Origin: Lactifluus volemus
Taxonomy: Eukaryota > Basidiomycota > Agaricomycetes > Russulales > Russulaceae
Reading direction: 5' to 3'
DNA: 64,000 nt
Assembly: GCA_022376515.1 (NCBI GenBank)
Contig: WTXI01000017.1
Coordinates: 124,001-188,000 of the forward strand
The notes under the pieces: generated by a model
What the model was told of the DNA's origin: nothing
Databases searched by the model: none
Seen by the model: only the letters and a program-made list of their open reading frames with translations
Shown here: positions 44,501 to 56,241 of the stretch, piece by piece
Numbering within the stretch: the first letter of the stretch is position 1
Layout of the letters: each line of letters starts with the position of its first letter
Position numbers and translations under genes: made by a program

Positions 44501-47500
44501 AGCAGCAACATCGAACCACCACCGCCACCACCACCACTACTACCGTCACAGATACAGCCCTCCGTCACGCGGCGGCCAACGCACCGTGCGCGGCATAGCG
44601 TCGATGCGCCCGTTCTCGCGCCTAGAGACTCCCTCTTGTTGCCGCGCGATTCGAGCCCGGACGCTGCTCTCGGCTCGGGGATTGCGCCTCCCGGGCGTCT
44701 GGCGGTGCGTCGGAATAGCGTGCGAGGTGGAATTTCCGGGCAGAGGAATGGAATTTACGTGCCGAGGCGGAGCAGCCCCGACAACGGGAGCGGGGGTGAC
44801 AATGACTCGTTCACGGCCATCCCGTTCCCGCGCGCCGTGTCTGGAGAGTACGTTCCCTCACCCAGCTCACTGAACGCGCCTTTGCCCTCCATGTCCGACT
44901 CGTTTGAACGCACGTCCTCCAATGAGCGTCGTAGTACCGGCTCGGGTTCGGGTTCAAGTTTGGGGTCGGGTAAAGTCAATGGCGCCGCGCAGTCGCTACT
45001 ACCTCCGCGCGGTCGGTTCCAAAGTGAGGTGGACGGAGCGAGCTCGCGCCGCCGACGTCCACGACCGAACTCTTACGATGAATTTGGGGCCAAGCCGCGC
45101 CGATCCCGCTTTGAGAGCATGGTCAATCTTGGCGTTGCATCTGGGGAGCACGCGATCGCCAGCGACCTGATGGCACGAGATGCTACAGAGGGTAGCGTGT
45201 CGCGGCAGACGTTGGTGGTGAGGGAGGAGGGCAAGGCACCGACGCACTTTGTGGGCATTTCCAACTGCTCTCTTTGGAGACCGGGGTCTGATTGGCGTCG
45301 CTTATCTTTAGCAACTTGGCAATTGCATTGGCCGCGGACAGTTCGGGTCTGTTTATCGTGCGCTCAACTTGAACACGGGGCAGATGGTGGCCGTTAAGCG
45401 AATCGGGCTCGACGGGTTGAAAGAGGAAGAGATCGCGCAACTTATGCGAGAAGTCGATTTGGTCAAGCGGCTGTCGCACCCGAGCATAGTCAAATATGAG
45501 GGCATGGCCCGAGACAAGAATACGCTTAGCATCATACTCGAGTGCGTGTTTCACTCACCCATTATTTATCCTTCGCTTAGCCTCCTTCTATTGCCGCTAC
45601 TGCATCTTCGCGGCGCTCATCGTCACGTGTGCAGATATGCCGAGAATGGGTCGCTTGGGCAGACTCTCAAGGCGTTTGGCAAGTTGAACGAGAAGCTGGT
45701 GGCGAGTTACGTTGTCAAGATCCTCGAAGGTCTAGACTACCTCCACCGCAGCGACGTCGTGCACTGCGATCTCAAAGCGGCAAACATCCTGACGACCAAG
45801 ACAGGGAACGTGAAGCTCACCGACTTTGGCGTCTCGCTTAACCTGCGTGCGATGGGGCGCGAGAACAAGGACGTGGCCGGCACGCCCAACTGGATGGCTC
45901 CGGAGGTCATCCAGCTCAAGGGTGCATCGACAAAATCCGACATATGGTCCCTTGGATGCACGGTCATCGAGCTGCTCACCGGACGCCCCCCGTATGGCGA
46001 TATCGCAAACACCATGACTGGTGAGGGAATCCTTTTTTTATATATTTCTAATGATCAAGGATTTGATTATCGATGACAGTGATGTTCCGGATAGTGGAAG
46101 ACGACTGCCCGCCTATTCCTGAACGCTTTGCGCAACCACTCGCCAGTTTTTTGAGGGAGTGTTTCCGTAAGGACCCGACTGAGCGACCGAGCGCGGAGGA
46201 ACTGTTTGAGCATGAGTGGTTGAAAAACCATTGGGGCTTGAACAAGGTAAGTAAAAATGGAGCCATAATCTTATGGTCTTCGTTCCCTCCGCGGATAAGA
46301 GCTGATTGTCCGCGGGTTTTCACAGGACCTACGGCCACAAGATAGCATCCCGTTCCTCCGCCGGGTAAGCGCAGATCTACAAAAGAACGATGCCGCGCGC
46401 CACCTTATTGCCAATCTCGACTTGGTCGATCCACCGCTTCCTGAGTTTGTACGGGCGAGCGCTGATGACGTAGTCCTGTCGAGTTCACCAGGTTGTCGCT
46501 CGTTTGTCAGTGCCAGTGCATCGGCAGCTGTACCGGAACTCCCGCAAGCTGACCCAGACTGTTTTGATATGCGCGAGCATACCTTCGTAAAGACGACCTT
46601 CAGCAAACGTACGTACTTTCTCCCTTGCTCTGCGAAGCGGACCTGTAACTGATCATTGCGCCTTAAATAGCCGTCAGCTGTCGGGTATGCATGGAACCTG
46701 TCAAAAAGGGCGTTTTGTGCTCGCACTGCAGTCTTATAGCCCACGCGAAATGCTCCGGCCGGTCGCCGCCGACGTGCGACCTTCGATGGAAGCTGCTCAT
46801 GCATGCTCAACTCGCAGAACGTAGCAGTCCTATCGATATCTTCAATCGCTTGCCAAACCCTGTTGCTTCCGCACCGGATGGGTTCTGTGCGAGTTCGTCG
46901 CGTGGCAGTCTCGATCGTGAGCGCGCAAGCTCGCCCCCGCTCTCTGCGTCGTCTCCTCCGCATCCACCCGTAGCGTATAAAGTCCTGTCCCCATTCAAAC
47001 GTTCGCGCGCCTCACTCTCCCCTAATCCTACACACTCAAATTCATCCACTTCCCTCGCTGGCGCCACCCAACACCAACTGCATCAACAGCCTAGCAAGTC
47101 CCTGCTACCCGAAGTCAACGTGATCAGGCGCAAGTTGTCCCTCATCCTGATGCGCCAAAGAGAGCCGACCACGTTCAGGGATAGGGCGCGTCCGCTGTCC
47201 GTCTCCAGCATCAGTTCCGAACCGCCATCTCTACATTCGAACAGCATAAGGAGCTTGCAGACAGCCGCCGAGAGCATCTCGAGCCGTGCCGCACGCGCCG
47301 AATTGTCCGCGGCGGCGACCGACTCGTCCTTCATCACCGACGCACCGGTAACGCCCGCCACCGCACAAGGCGCTCTTTCGGGTGGTTCGACCGTGCCGGA
47401 CGGCGGCAGGACGGACGACGATGCGTTGCCCTCTTCGACTTCTGCTCAGTTGGCGTCGTCCTTGAAATCTCCTGCTGTCGGATCTGCGCGGGATACGCAC

Positions 47501-47560
47501 CGGACACGACGCGGGCGCTACGAGCCGAAAAATTTGAGTGGACACTGCTCCATTCAATAA
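41592..47560 (+). CDS. Cdc15/Cdc7-type septation protein kinase with CH domain and C-terminal zinc motif
   Basis: Seven exons: 41592-43074, 43150-45250, 45312-45541, 45635-46020, 46080-46246, 46326-46608, 46671-47560; about 1846 residues. The N-terminus is Ser/Pro-rich. A calponin-homology domain spans the first intron (AMRDGYVLC | LMNKLRPGSI...LFLRDDLIEG). After a long disordered region the kinase has the GRGQFGSVYRA loop, AVKR lysine, HCDLKAAN catalytic loop, DFGVS and APE. A C1-like cluster follows (CRVCMEPVKKGVLCSHC). The kinase and tail match the septation/mitotic-exit kinases (fission yeast Cdc7, Aspergillus SepH), acting at spindle poles. The summed exons plus one base equal a multiple of three; the missing base lies in CCCC near 42228, where frame 1 stops and the 42332 frame continues. 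Confidence 0.9.
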
Positions 47561-48400
47561 AAAAATGCTACCCCCTTTCCACCAATCATCTCGTATTCTG
47601 TATTTTTTTTTTGGCATAACTTGCACGTCTCCTTTCTTCTCTTACTCTCTGTTGTATGCCCCGAATCATCACTTTTTTACCATCCAATTTTTGGAGTCTT
47701 GTTTGTACGACACAAGCGGTCGTCGATGATTCCCCATATCTCAAGTCACATACATAATACCTTACTTTCCCCGCGCCTTTTTGCTTCAATCTCATCCCAC
47801 ACATTTAAAACATGGACTTTTTGTTTTCTTTTTTCTCCACTCTCTGTCTCCGTACACGCCACGCGTATCGCAACATCACACGGTTACCTCCTCTTATACG
47901 CATCTATCATCATTCAACCTATTGACATCCCTTTCATCCCCCCCCCATACGTGACGTGCGTACTTATGCCCCTCCTCGAGCTCCGTACCGCTACCGTAAA
48001 TTACGAACCAGTATTACGATTGTCGAACTTTCTGGGGAAATAAAAGCAAACCCAAAAACATCAAACATTTGGCTTGAGTGAATGATGTAAGGCAGCACAA
48101 AAAAGGACAAAGCGCCGTCGCATAGAACTTGAATGGATAGGCTCGTCCTTTGCACGTTATTCACTGCTCTTAGAGCTTTATATCACTGCGATCCCTGACT
48201 TCTGGTGCGATTGTGGTGCTCAGTAGAGTGAGATTGAACCACGGACTTTTGTTTTCTCTCCTCTGTATTACACATATGCACATCTATCCAAGGACCATGG
48301 TTGTAACGTTACGCGGGCTGCGGGCACCTCATTCCTAACAAATGCTCGTGAAAGCATGATGTGACTACTGCATACTCTTTTATATAGTTGATTAACTGGA
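47561..48400 (+). other. 3' flank of the kinase gene, duplicated at 61140-62065
   Basis: A T/C-rich untranslated region and downstream flank. Nearly all of it reappears after the rearranged kinase copy with small indels, so the duplication extended about 0.8 kb past the stop codon. Confidence 0.75.
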
Positions 48401-49007
48401 CGCGGCGACAGAGAGGGGAAAGCAAACACGTCACTGGCTCCGGCTTTCGGGCCGACTTTGAGACGGGCCGCCATAACACTAGCTACAAATGGTAATTGTA
48501 AGACATCACATGACTTTGTTTGGCTGTCGTCCGAGGGGACTCAGGGGAGAGGAAGGGCCAGCTTAGGGGAACACACTAATTTGGTCATATCAGGATCTGT
48601 GGCATTCTCGCCGGCAGTACCATGGTAGCGCTCAACAGCACCGTGACAGCACCCTCAACGCATGCGGTTCCCTTAGCACTTCAATGCCTCATTGGTGCGC
48701 AGGACATCGAACGTCCCTCCCGCAGGTGTCTCCTATTCGGTCGGTGTGCCATCGACGGCCTTTCGGTCTCAGCAAAGGCTCGTTGAGGGGATTCACTTTG
48801 GGGGGCATTTTGTCCATCCAGTGCAAGTAACCGTCTCGTTCTCGCGGATGACTAACAGCCGCTACCTTGAATCCGATTCTAACGGAGATCATTCACTATG
48901 GAGGTACGAGCCCCCATAAATACAGAGATTCTTTTCGACTGTCTACGGGGTCTTATGACATACATACACAGGGGACAAAACCAATCGACAAAGTAACGGG
49001 CGACGAG
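48401..49007. other. Intergenic, no supported gene
   Basis: No domain, RNA gene or repeat recognised. Confidence 0.4.
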
Positions 49008-49683
49008 TCAGGGACATTTTCCGTTCTTCTTCCTCCAGGGCAGCCTACATTTCTTTCTTTGACTCAAGGTCAATAACGTTTCTGCGCTCTCGCTAGCCCG
49101 GTTTTCCTTAGGAGGTTTTTTCTTCCTCCAGGGTGGCCTCCAGTTCATGATCGAGGGCGAATCGCAGTTCCATTTCTTTTTCTTCCATTGAGCCAAGGTC
49201 AATAATGGCTCTGCGCTCTCGCTCTTGCTCTCGCTAGCCCCGTTTTCCTTAGGCAGTGAGTGAGCGGGATTCGACTGGATGGATTTGTCCAGTTTTCTGC
49301 GCGATACGACTTTGCGGACGTGATAGACGAGAGTTACGGCCATTATTCCTGCGTACGGCCCTGATGACGGAATTTGTATGCTCGATATCAATATTGATAT
49401 CTGTGCGATGATGCATACAACGCAACCCGTCAGAGAGATAGTACCTGTTATAACTTTACTCAGCAAGTGAACAGGGGTGTACGAGCGTGAGTGACGTACG
49501 ATACAATTTCACCCAGCGAACTGAGAGAGACCATGAGATAACAGTGGTCATTGGGACGGCGGCGGTGGTGACTGAGAAAAAGAGACCGATACGGGAGGAT
49601 GTGGTTTTCGAGAAATTCGATATATGGTACGCGATCACAGCGACTTCAAAGGCGATGAAAACTCCAAGTGGAAAGGTAGCCAT
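49008..49683 (-). pseudogene. Membrane protein fragment with an internal duplication
   Basis: On the minus strand, exon 49683 to about 49500 encodes two hydrophobic helices (MATFPLGVFIAFEVAVIAYH...; IGLFFSVTTAAVPMTTVISW). A second exon from about 49445 encodes two more (ISLTGCVVCIIAQISILISS; AGIMAVTLVYHV) and then a basic tail. The tail contains a repeated KENxASES..AExLLTL block and a repeated PWRKKK block, indicating a local tandem duplication. The helices suggest the end of a basidiomycete multi-pass membrane protein, but upstream helices are missing at 49740. I cannot name the family. Confidence 0.45.
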
Positions 49684-49769
49684 TGTAAGAGGGTAGGGCG
49701 ATGAAGATGTAGCCGCTAGCACGAACCTGACGTCAAGGACGCCAACGTGGGGTGTTACTGAATATTTTT

Positions 49770-50345
49770 ATGGTTGTTTCGCCCCAAATTTTGACTATGA
49801 ACGGCTCCCCTCAGCCTAAGAAGGACGCAAGACCATCCTTTCCCAGCCTTCATCAAAAAGAACGCAAGGGAAACGAGGGGGAAGAAATCGAAGAAAAATA
49901 TGAGTGGCAGGGAGCGAGAGGAAGAGCGAGGCAGCATACCTCCAATGCGGATGCATTCGCAAGAGAATCCCCTACTGGGGGAACGCAAGACCATTTTTTC
50001 CCAGACATCCTTCATCAAAAGGAACGCAAGGGGAACGAGGAGGAAGAAATCGAAGAAAAATATGAGTGGCAGGGAGCGAGAGGAAGAGTGAGGCAGCATA
50101 CCTCCAATGCGGATGCATTCGCAAGAGAATCACCATTTCTTACTGGGGGAACAAATGACAAAGTCGACAGGATTTGTAGGTTTTTATCACTGGTAGCCCG
50201 TCGAGTCACCAGAAGTTTTCATTTTTCAAGATCCGCTGATCGCGATCTCCAATGTGGAAGACTTTTAAGCGCCACATCAGCCACGTTCTTAGCCTCGTGT
50301 AAACCGCACGCTCAAGACCAGAGCAGCGTGGCCCACGGCATTTAG
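49770..50345 (+). CDS. Hypothetical ORF made largely of a tandem duplication
   Basis: A 191-codon frame from ATG 49770. Two copies of a roughly 160-base unit (about 49823-49980 and 49981-50145) give twice the sequence LHQKERKGNE.EEIEEKYEWQG followed by ARGR.RQHTSNADAFARESP. The frame is kept in both copies. Whether it is a real gene is unclear: the complementary strand is also partly open, and there is no recognised domain. The C-terminal third overlaps a dispersed repeat. Confidence 0.3.
   Translation: MVVSPQILTMNGSPQPKKDARPSFPSLHQKERKGNEGEEIEEKYEWQGARGRARQHTSNADAFARESPTGGTQDHFFPDILHQKERKGNEEEEIEEKYEWQGARGRVRQHTSNADAFARESPFLTGGTNDKVDRICRFLSLVARRVTRSFHFSRSADRDLQCGRLLSATSATFLASCKPHAQDQSSVAHGI
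49823..50145. repeat. Tandem duplication, unit about 160 bp, two copies
   Basis: AACGCAAGG blocks at 49861 and 50023 are 162 bases apart. The following 110 or so bases are almost identical between copies, with differences mainly at the unit start. Confidence 0.8.
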
Positions 50346-50830
50346 CCATGGTCATGACCCTTTAGTGGGGTCCCTCCTCCTCGGCCAGAGCCACCCAGCC
50401 CTGGTCCGGTTCACCCTTTTTTCGTCCTCATTAAAAGCTACACTTCATGCCCCGATATAACAAAGTGTCTTGTACGTTTTATCACTGGACATAATTATAT
50501 TGGCACTTGCTAGCACTTGTTTTCCACTGACCGATACTCGTGTTTTCACTCTTCAAGATCCGCTGATCGCGATCTCTAAGGTGCAAGACTTTGATTGGAC
50601 TTGTATGACGCCACATCAGCCTACATGCATACATGCTGCAAAGGCGTTGTTAGCCCCGTGTAAATCGCACGCTCAAGGTACTAGTAGACGGGCAGGAGGC
50701 AACAACGGAGGCAACGTGTTTAATGCATGTTGTATCAACTTATTACAGTAGAATAGAAACCACCAGAGCAGCATAGCCCACGGCATTTAGCCATACGGCC
50801 ATGGCCCTTTAGTGGGGTTCCACCTCATCT
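50226..50830. repeat. Two diverged copies of a dispersed repeat
   Basis: 50226-50390 and 50551-50830 share, in order, TTCAAGATCCGCTGATCGCG, GCCACATCAGCC, a TCGCACGCTCAAG-like block, CACGGCATTTAGCCAT and CCCTTTAGTGGGGT. The second copy carries an extra 80-100 bases in the middle. A GGCCAGAG.CA.CCAGCCC block that follows the first copy near 50385 recurs near 51663. Confidence 0.7.
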
Positions 50831-52079
50831 TTTTTTTTTTTTGGAAAGTGCTTTTTATTTGGGAGTTAACTAAGACGCTAACTACCTAAATAAAGTGCTA
50901 AGTGTCAGGAGATTTACCATCAGCTTATCTTAGCGCGCTGGAGCCGGGCCGGTGGACCGGGGAGAGGACGAAAATGCATTTACGCACATCCCTGGAAGGG
51001 GATAGTGTGGGACTCAGGCCACTTCACCTGGGGTCAGCTATCATGGCCTCCTACCCACTAAAACCTCACGATTGTAGAGCCAGTTGTATGGGGGATCCCC
51101 ATGCTGTCTTAGGATGAGATCCCAGGTGTGGGATATTGTCATGGTGAACTTCTTATTTTGTTTGATTTTAGCCATGATTCTTCATGTTTTTAGTTCGGTG
51201 GTCGGTTTGGTGGCTTATGGTGCAGATAGGTGCACAGATTCTTCATTGTGGGCAGGTTGCTAGTGGTGCGGGTTGGTGCGTGTGGCTGGCCCGGGCTCCG
51301 GGCCGGGGATTGGGACGCGTCAGTTCTTTTGTTGGTGGCATTGAGATTTTAGGATGTCTTGTAGTTGCTTATGCTAGGTAGTGCTTTGTAGTAGGTAGTA
51401 CAGTACTAGCAAGTGGTACTGTAGTGACATCTTGTGCTGTGATTGAGTGGCATGCAGGTTGGTGGGTATGGTTCATACATTATACCGTTTGTTGGGCTCT
51501 CCAAGTCTCAACACCTCATAGTTAACAGGGTTTATGGTATTATGGTGTGTGTGTTAGGGGGTCGTGGTGTGCGAGAGCGGTGTGTCGCTCACCCTTGCCT
51601 GGTGTAGGAAAAACCCGCCATGGTGGTGGTTCGGGTTCAAGGGCCCCCGGTTCCACCTCATCGGCCAGAGACATCCAGCCCCACGTCTGCTCGATCAACC
51701 CGGTTGAATGAGGCGGCGCTAAGGTGGGAATGACACAGCGCTCGGTAGCCGCTTTGCAGCAAAACGTGTCTCGTGGCGTCTGGGTGCTGGGTGCATTATC
51801 TGCTAGAAACAAATATGGTGTCCTTGTCCCTGCTAGCATTTTTAAGTGTTGCCAGTGTGGTGGATGTGGTCATGAAAGGCGAGGGTATCGTACGCGATGG
51901 GGATGAAATTCCAGAAATTTCAATAACACTTAGGACCCTTTCACGGGCGCCAAAGCAGCAGGTGTCCTGCTAGAAGCACATGCCGCCGACGAGATGCGCC
52001 TGTCACCATACCTGAGGCTGAGCTGCAGGAAGGCTCGGAAGTGCACTAATGGGCTCCTTGAGGGTCCTTTTTTCATCGA
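50831..52079. other. Repeat-rich intergenic DNA, no supported gene
   Basis: GT-rich sequence and a GCGCTGGAGCCGGGCC...GTGGACCGGGGA block at about 50929-50961 that recurs near 56664-56695. No coding region supported. Confidence 0.45.
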
Positions 52080-52560
52080 TTGAATGAGCCCCATTCCGTC
52101 CTCCATTCCCGCTTGTCTGGCGTGTCCCTCCCATCTCCGTCACGATTCCTCACCGTCTGCCCACTTTACGACCTTCCCGCTAGTGTTCTACCACCGTCTC
52201 CCACACCTTCACCGATTCGCACATCGCTACCGTTTCCAACCGTCGTCCAGCTTCTGCCACAGCTTCTGCCACAGCTTCTGCCACAGCTTCCGCCACAGCC
52301 TCTGCCACAGCCTCTGCCACAGCTTCCATCTCCCCCCCGCACCTTCATTCACCCTCCACCCCTGCTTGCCTCTCTGTCTTCCGTTCCACCTACGACATCT
52401 GTACCTACTGCCGTCTCGCCTACTATGCCTTCTTTTACAACCACTAGACCCGCCGCTGTGGCGGGCCCGCTCAAACACGGTGGCTCAGCTTTCATTCGTT
52501 GATGCAGCCACCGTCCTTAAAAGCTCTCAGTCAATAATAGATGTCAATCAGTTTGCTGCT
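52080..52560 (+). other. Pro/Leu-rich open frame, doubtful gene
   Basis: Two overlapping plus-strand frames are open here, and a minus-strand frame is open across the minisatellite. This is what a 12-base tandem repeat without stops produces. The peptides are Pro/Ser/Leu-rich with LLPQ repeats and no domain. I regard it as low-complexity sequence, possibly cargo of the Helitron-like element ending near 53296. Confidence 0.25.
52248..52327 (+). repeat. 12-bp minisatellite, nearly 7 units
   Basis: Units of CAGCTTCTGCCA with C/T variants run head to tail. The 12-base period preserves the frame. Confidence 0.9.
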
Positions 52561-53268
52561 TGACGCGACAATGTCGTGATCTACTACGTGCCGCTGTGTT
52601 TCCATCTACGCCCACGCACGTTCGAGTTTCCAGATACTCTCATTTTTCGCGTTCTCAATGTTTCAATCAATCATGCACATGTTTTTCATCTCATTCCGAT
52701 TCCATCTGCAATCGCGTGGATACGCACCTCACCAGTGACAATCAGCCCCCTTCTCAGAGACACGACAATGTCAATACCGTGTACATATCAATTAGCGGTC
52801 AATTGATGGGACGTACGTCATCCATTTCAAGCTTCTACTTCCGACGAGTTTTGTTCGTGTATCCACGCCGCAGCTCGACATTGGGGGGCTGGTCCAGCTG
52901 AGAATCTTCCACCACTTGGTGTGTACGCTATTTTGTCCCAATGACGATGTTACTCTTAAGACACGTCGTCTTCGACCTCAGGAAATTCTGCCCTTCGCTT
53001 TATGCTAGAGCTTCAAGCTTCACCTCCTTCGCCAGCTTCCACTGTCTCATCAGCTCCAACTGGCTCACAGTCGCAAAATGCACCTGTGGCCGAGAGTTCC
53101 TTTCATGCCACTCGAAAATGGGTCAAACTCGCGCTCTAACTCTGCCATACATGTCTACTGTGTCCTTCTTTATTCCAAGAGCTGTATTACTGTACCATAG
53201 TTTCCTCTTCGAATATGAATCATTCTGTGTCCTCTGCGCGAAAACTTCGTCGTCGTGATGACAACATG

Positions 53269-53304
53269 CCCCGTGCGAAGCACGGGTCAGCGCTAGTCTA
53301 CTAG
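53269..53304 (+). mobile_element. Helitron-like 3' terminus
   Basis: CCCGTGC-GAA-GCACGGG (53270-53286) forms a 7-bp perfect hairpin, followed 6 bases later by CTAG (53293-53296) and a T, and by a second CTAG at 53301-53304. A short GC-rich hairpin just before CTRR|T is the diagnostic 3' end of Helitrons. No Rep/helicase gene is visible upstream, so this would be a non-autonomous or truncated copy. The 5' TC end was not located. Confidence 0.45.
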
Positions 53305-53967
53305 AAATGACGATCGGGAACCTTGCTTGCTGCCCTTTTTTGCTCCCACTGGCAGAAACTCACATGTACTCATACCCCATAGATATGATACTTTTTGTAT
53401 AAATCTGCTTCTTGTTACGATCTAATTCAAAGTTTATACTAGTAGTGTAAACGGATGAGAACGAGCGAGATAAGGTCAAGTCGCTCATCTCAGCCGCTGC
53501 GCCGAAGTGGGCGCGCTCGATCCGAAAGTGAGGCTGCGGCCTCGTGAAAACTCGAGGGGGCACCTCTAAGTAATGCTATCTACTAGGAGTGTAAGTCAGT
53601 GAGAAGCACTATGTGGTATCGTAAAACATCCTGGGCGTCCACCCCCAATGGGAGCCATCCGACTCCGTGATTCAGCCTGGCATCACGTTCAATTCCAACA
53701 GATTGTAATCCAGAAAAACTGTGGGCGCCAGCGCCTTGTCACACTTGCAATAGTACAACCCTCTTGGTTGAACGGGTGTGCAAAAATAGCTGACCGAAAG
53801 CACATTGCATACTAGTAGTCACTGTTGTAGCGATTGGATCAATCTTCAATGCCTTCCGAGACGACTCGGAGCTTTACTCCCCTACACAAGAATCCCCCGA
53901 TCCCTCCCCCCATGATCCCCCGTCTACCAGTGGGTACCTCTTTCTAAATCTGTGTGTGGCGGGACTA
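53305..53967. other. Intergenic, no supported gene
   Basis: Contains an A|TCTACTAG-like sequence at about 53576, the form of a Helitron 5' end, but nothing that confirms an element. Confidence 0.35.
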
Positions 53968-56241
53968 TTACAAATCATATGGGTGTATTTGCGGATCAAC
54001 TTGAATGTTAGCAGCCAGAGGTAAGGGTGAAGATGTCCGAGGGTGGTCAGATTCATTCATCAAGGGACCTGGGCCACCTGGCATGGTAGTCGATGATGGG
54101 GAGTCAGAGGCGATGATTATCCTGAGTGGCGGAGCCGTGCTAGCGCCATCTACATGCTGTGAGGGAACAGAAGTAATATTATTGTTTGGAGAGACAGTAG
54201 ATGCCGGGGAGTTAGAGATGTGGCCAGGTGGGGGCACATTTGGGGGGTGTGAACTGGTATGGGTGGCCGGAGGAGGGGGGGTACCGGCTATCTCAGGCTC
54301 TGGAGTGGGTTGGTGTTGTCGGTTGTCGCAAGAATGATATGACATCATCTTGAACTTATTGAAGGGGGCTGGCGGGGCATCACCAGTCACGGTGCCTTGA
54401 TGCAAGCCAATGAAATGATTGGAAATCATGTAGAGAATAAAGTGAGGAATGCTTGAATCCCCGCTCTGCTTCGCTGTTGGGACGATATCATTCCATAGGG
54501 CACAAAAGTCATGTTGGAGTTCAGGGAGTGTGTTTTGTATGTCAAAGTCAGAGGGTAATCGTAGAATGTATGATGCCGCATCGCCAGCCATATCTCGAGT
54601 TATGCCATAAGAGGAATTGAAGATCTGACGGGTGATGTGAATCAAGTTGGCAAGTAACACACTATCATTGGTATGTGAGCGGTATCGTCGAATGTCATCC
54701 TGCGATTTGCCCAATTGGTCTGCAGCAAGGTCAACCCAATTTTCATCTCTTTGCTGGCCTGGGACCTTCGCAATGATATCGGCAATGATAGTTTGTGAGC
54801 ACAAACCAATCTCCTTGTCGGTATTATTCTGGGGTCTGAGCTTGCGCCCAACCTGGACGGTTTGTATCACGTCCCGGACCGTGGTTACATCCCCTAGAGC
54901 TGTAGCATGGGTCGCATCGGCAACCTTCACGCACTTTAAGAATCGATCTTCTTTGACCGAAGGGTCGACTGAATTAGATGACAATGTACGATTCAAAAAT
55001 GCCACCATAGCCGAACCGAACTCCCCGGAGCGCAGTGTTGCGAGACTATGTCGGGGATCATGTACGATGTCACGGTTGTCTGAGCCAGTAAATGCACGGA
55101 GGCATTCAAAAAACTCGTCCAGCTGATCATCCGAGGCCAAGGAATGAGCATTGAATGTCCACTTCAGGATGAAGCCGTCTATGTCTTGTGATAGATTCCG
55201 GACATGCACTTCTGCCATCTTCTCCAAACCTTGTGATCGCCCTGCAAAATATTTGTCGGCTTGGCGATGAAGGTACGTCAAGGTATTGTCCCCAAACCTA
55301 AAAATACTGGGGAGGACTAAGAAGATCCAATATGATATGGCGGTACAGACCCAAAAGGCCAATGGAGAAATAGCTGCATGATATGGGCTATCCAACCGGA
55401 GAATTGGCATAAATGTGATCACCACGTATAGCATTGCAGAAGCCGCAATCCACCAGACTACGGCGCAGAACACAAAGTGACTGGTATTGAAGAGGTATAA
55501 GAGAAGGCCGGAAAAGAACAGGAAGAGGGAGATGTGTATCAGGGTGGGTATCGCTTCGACCATCCACGAAAAACGCATCAAATCGACGCCACGGGCAAAG
55601 AACGCACGAATCCGGGCCCCATCGTGCGGACTGTATTGAGGCCTCTGGGTAATCCGGAGGTATCGACGGGCACATTGTTGTAATATCGTCGCTAGCATAG
55701 CAGAGGTAAGACTGATACTCAAGCTCAAGAACCAGAGCGAGTTGACCCATTTTAAATAATTTGGGGGGGATAGAGGCGGTGGTTCAATGGGGACGACAGG
55801 GATAGACGGATGAGAACCGTTGGCGTCGGCGAGAAGCAAATAGATGTTCCCGAGATAGTATGCTGAGGTATCCTGGGAGTTTGGCCGCTTGAGGTCGGGG
55901 ACGGTCACCGAGGCCAACACCGCAACGGCGGCAGAGAATAGACCAGTCTATCATTTTTGACATGACGTGTAAGGTGATTGAAAGTGATTTTAGTAGTAAG
56001 GACTTACGAAGATGAGAATGCCATCTGCATCTTTTTGCCAGCGTTCGGCTGTCTCCTTGTGTTCTTTCTCTGCCATCTGGGAATACAACGTGAAGAGGGA
56101 TGCTGAGCTATCATCGAGTACAGGTTTTTTCGTATCCCGTTTCAGGGTGAAGCCGGAGCGGTCGTCTAAAGTCCACGTTGGTGACGAGGACAAGGACAAG
56201 GACAAGTACCATACCCGTGTAACTCGGTTGAGGCATGTCAT
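53968..56241 (-). CDS. DUF6535 multi-pass membrane protein
   Basis: Two exons: 56241-56008 and 55947-53968. The intron interrupts the conserved block ADGILIF | TGLFSAAVAVL. The ATG at 56241 is the first in frame; 56076 (MAEKEHKETAERW) is an alternative. Five hydrophobic segments are visible: TGLFSAAVAVLASV, WFLSLSISLTSAMLATI, LIHISLFLFFSGLLLYLF, VVWWIAASAMLYVVITF and WVCTAISYWIFLVL, with the WVNSLWFLSLSISL motif of DUF6535. About 430 soluble residues follow, ending in a Pro/Ser/Thr-rich tail. The family is expanded in Agaricomycetes and its function is unknown. Confidence 0.85.

Noticed and set aside
43154..45397. Separate CH-domain gene upstream of the kinase
   Set aside because: A canonical 61-base intron (45251-45311) joins it in frame to the kinase P-loop, so one gene is simpler.
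52080..52560. Pro/Leu-rich ORF as a real gene
   Set aside because: Two plus frames and one minus frame are open at once across a 12-base repeat, with no domain and no ATG at the longest frame's start.
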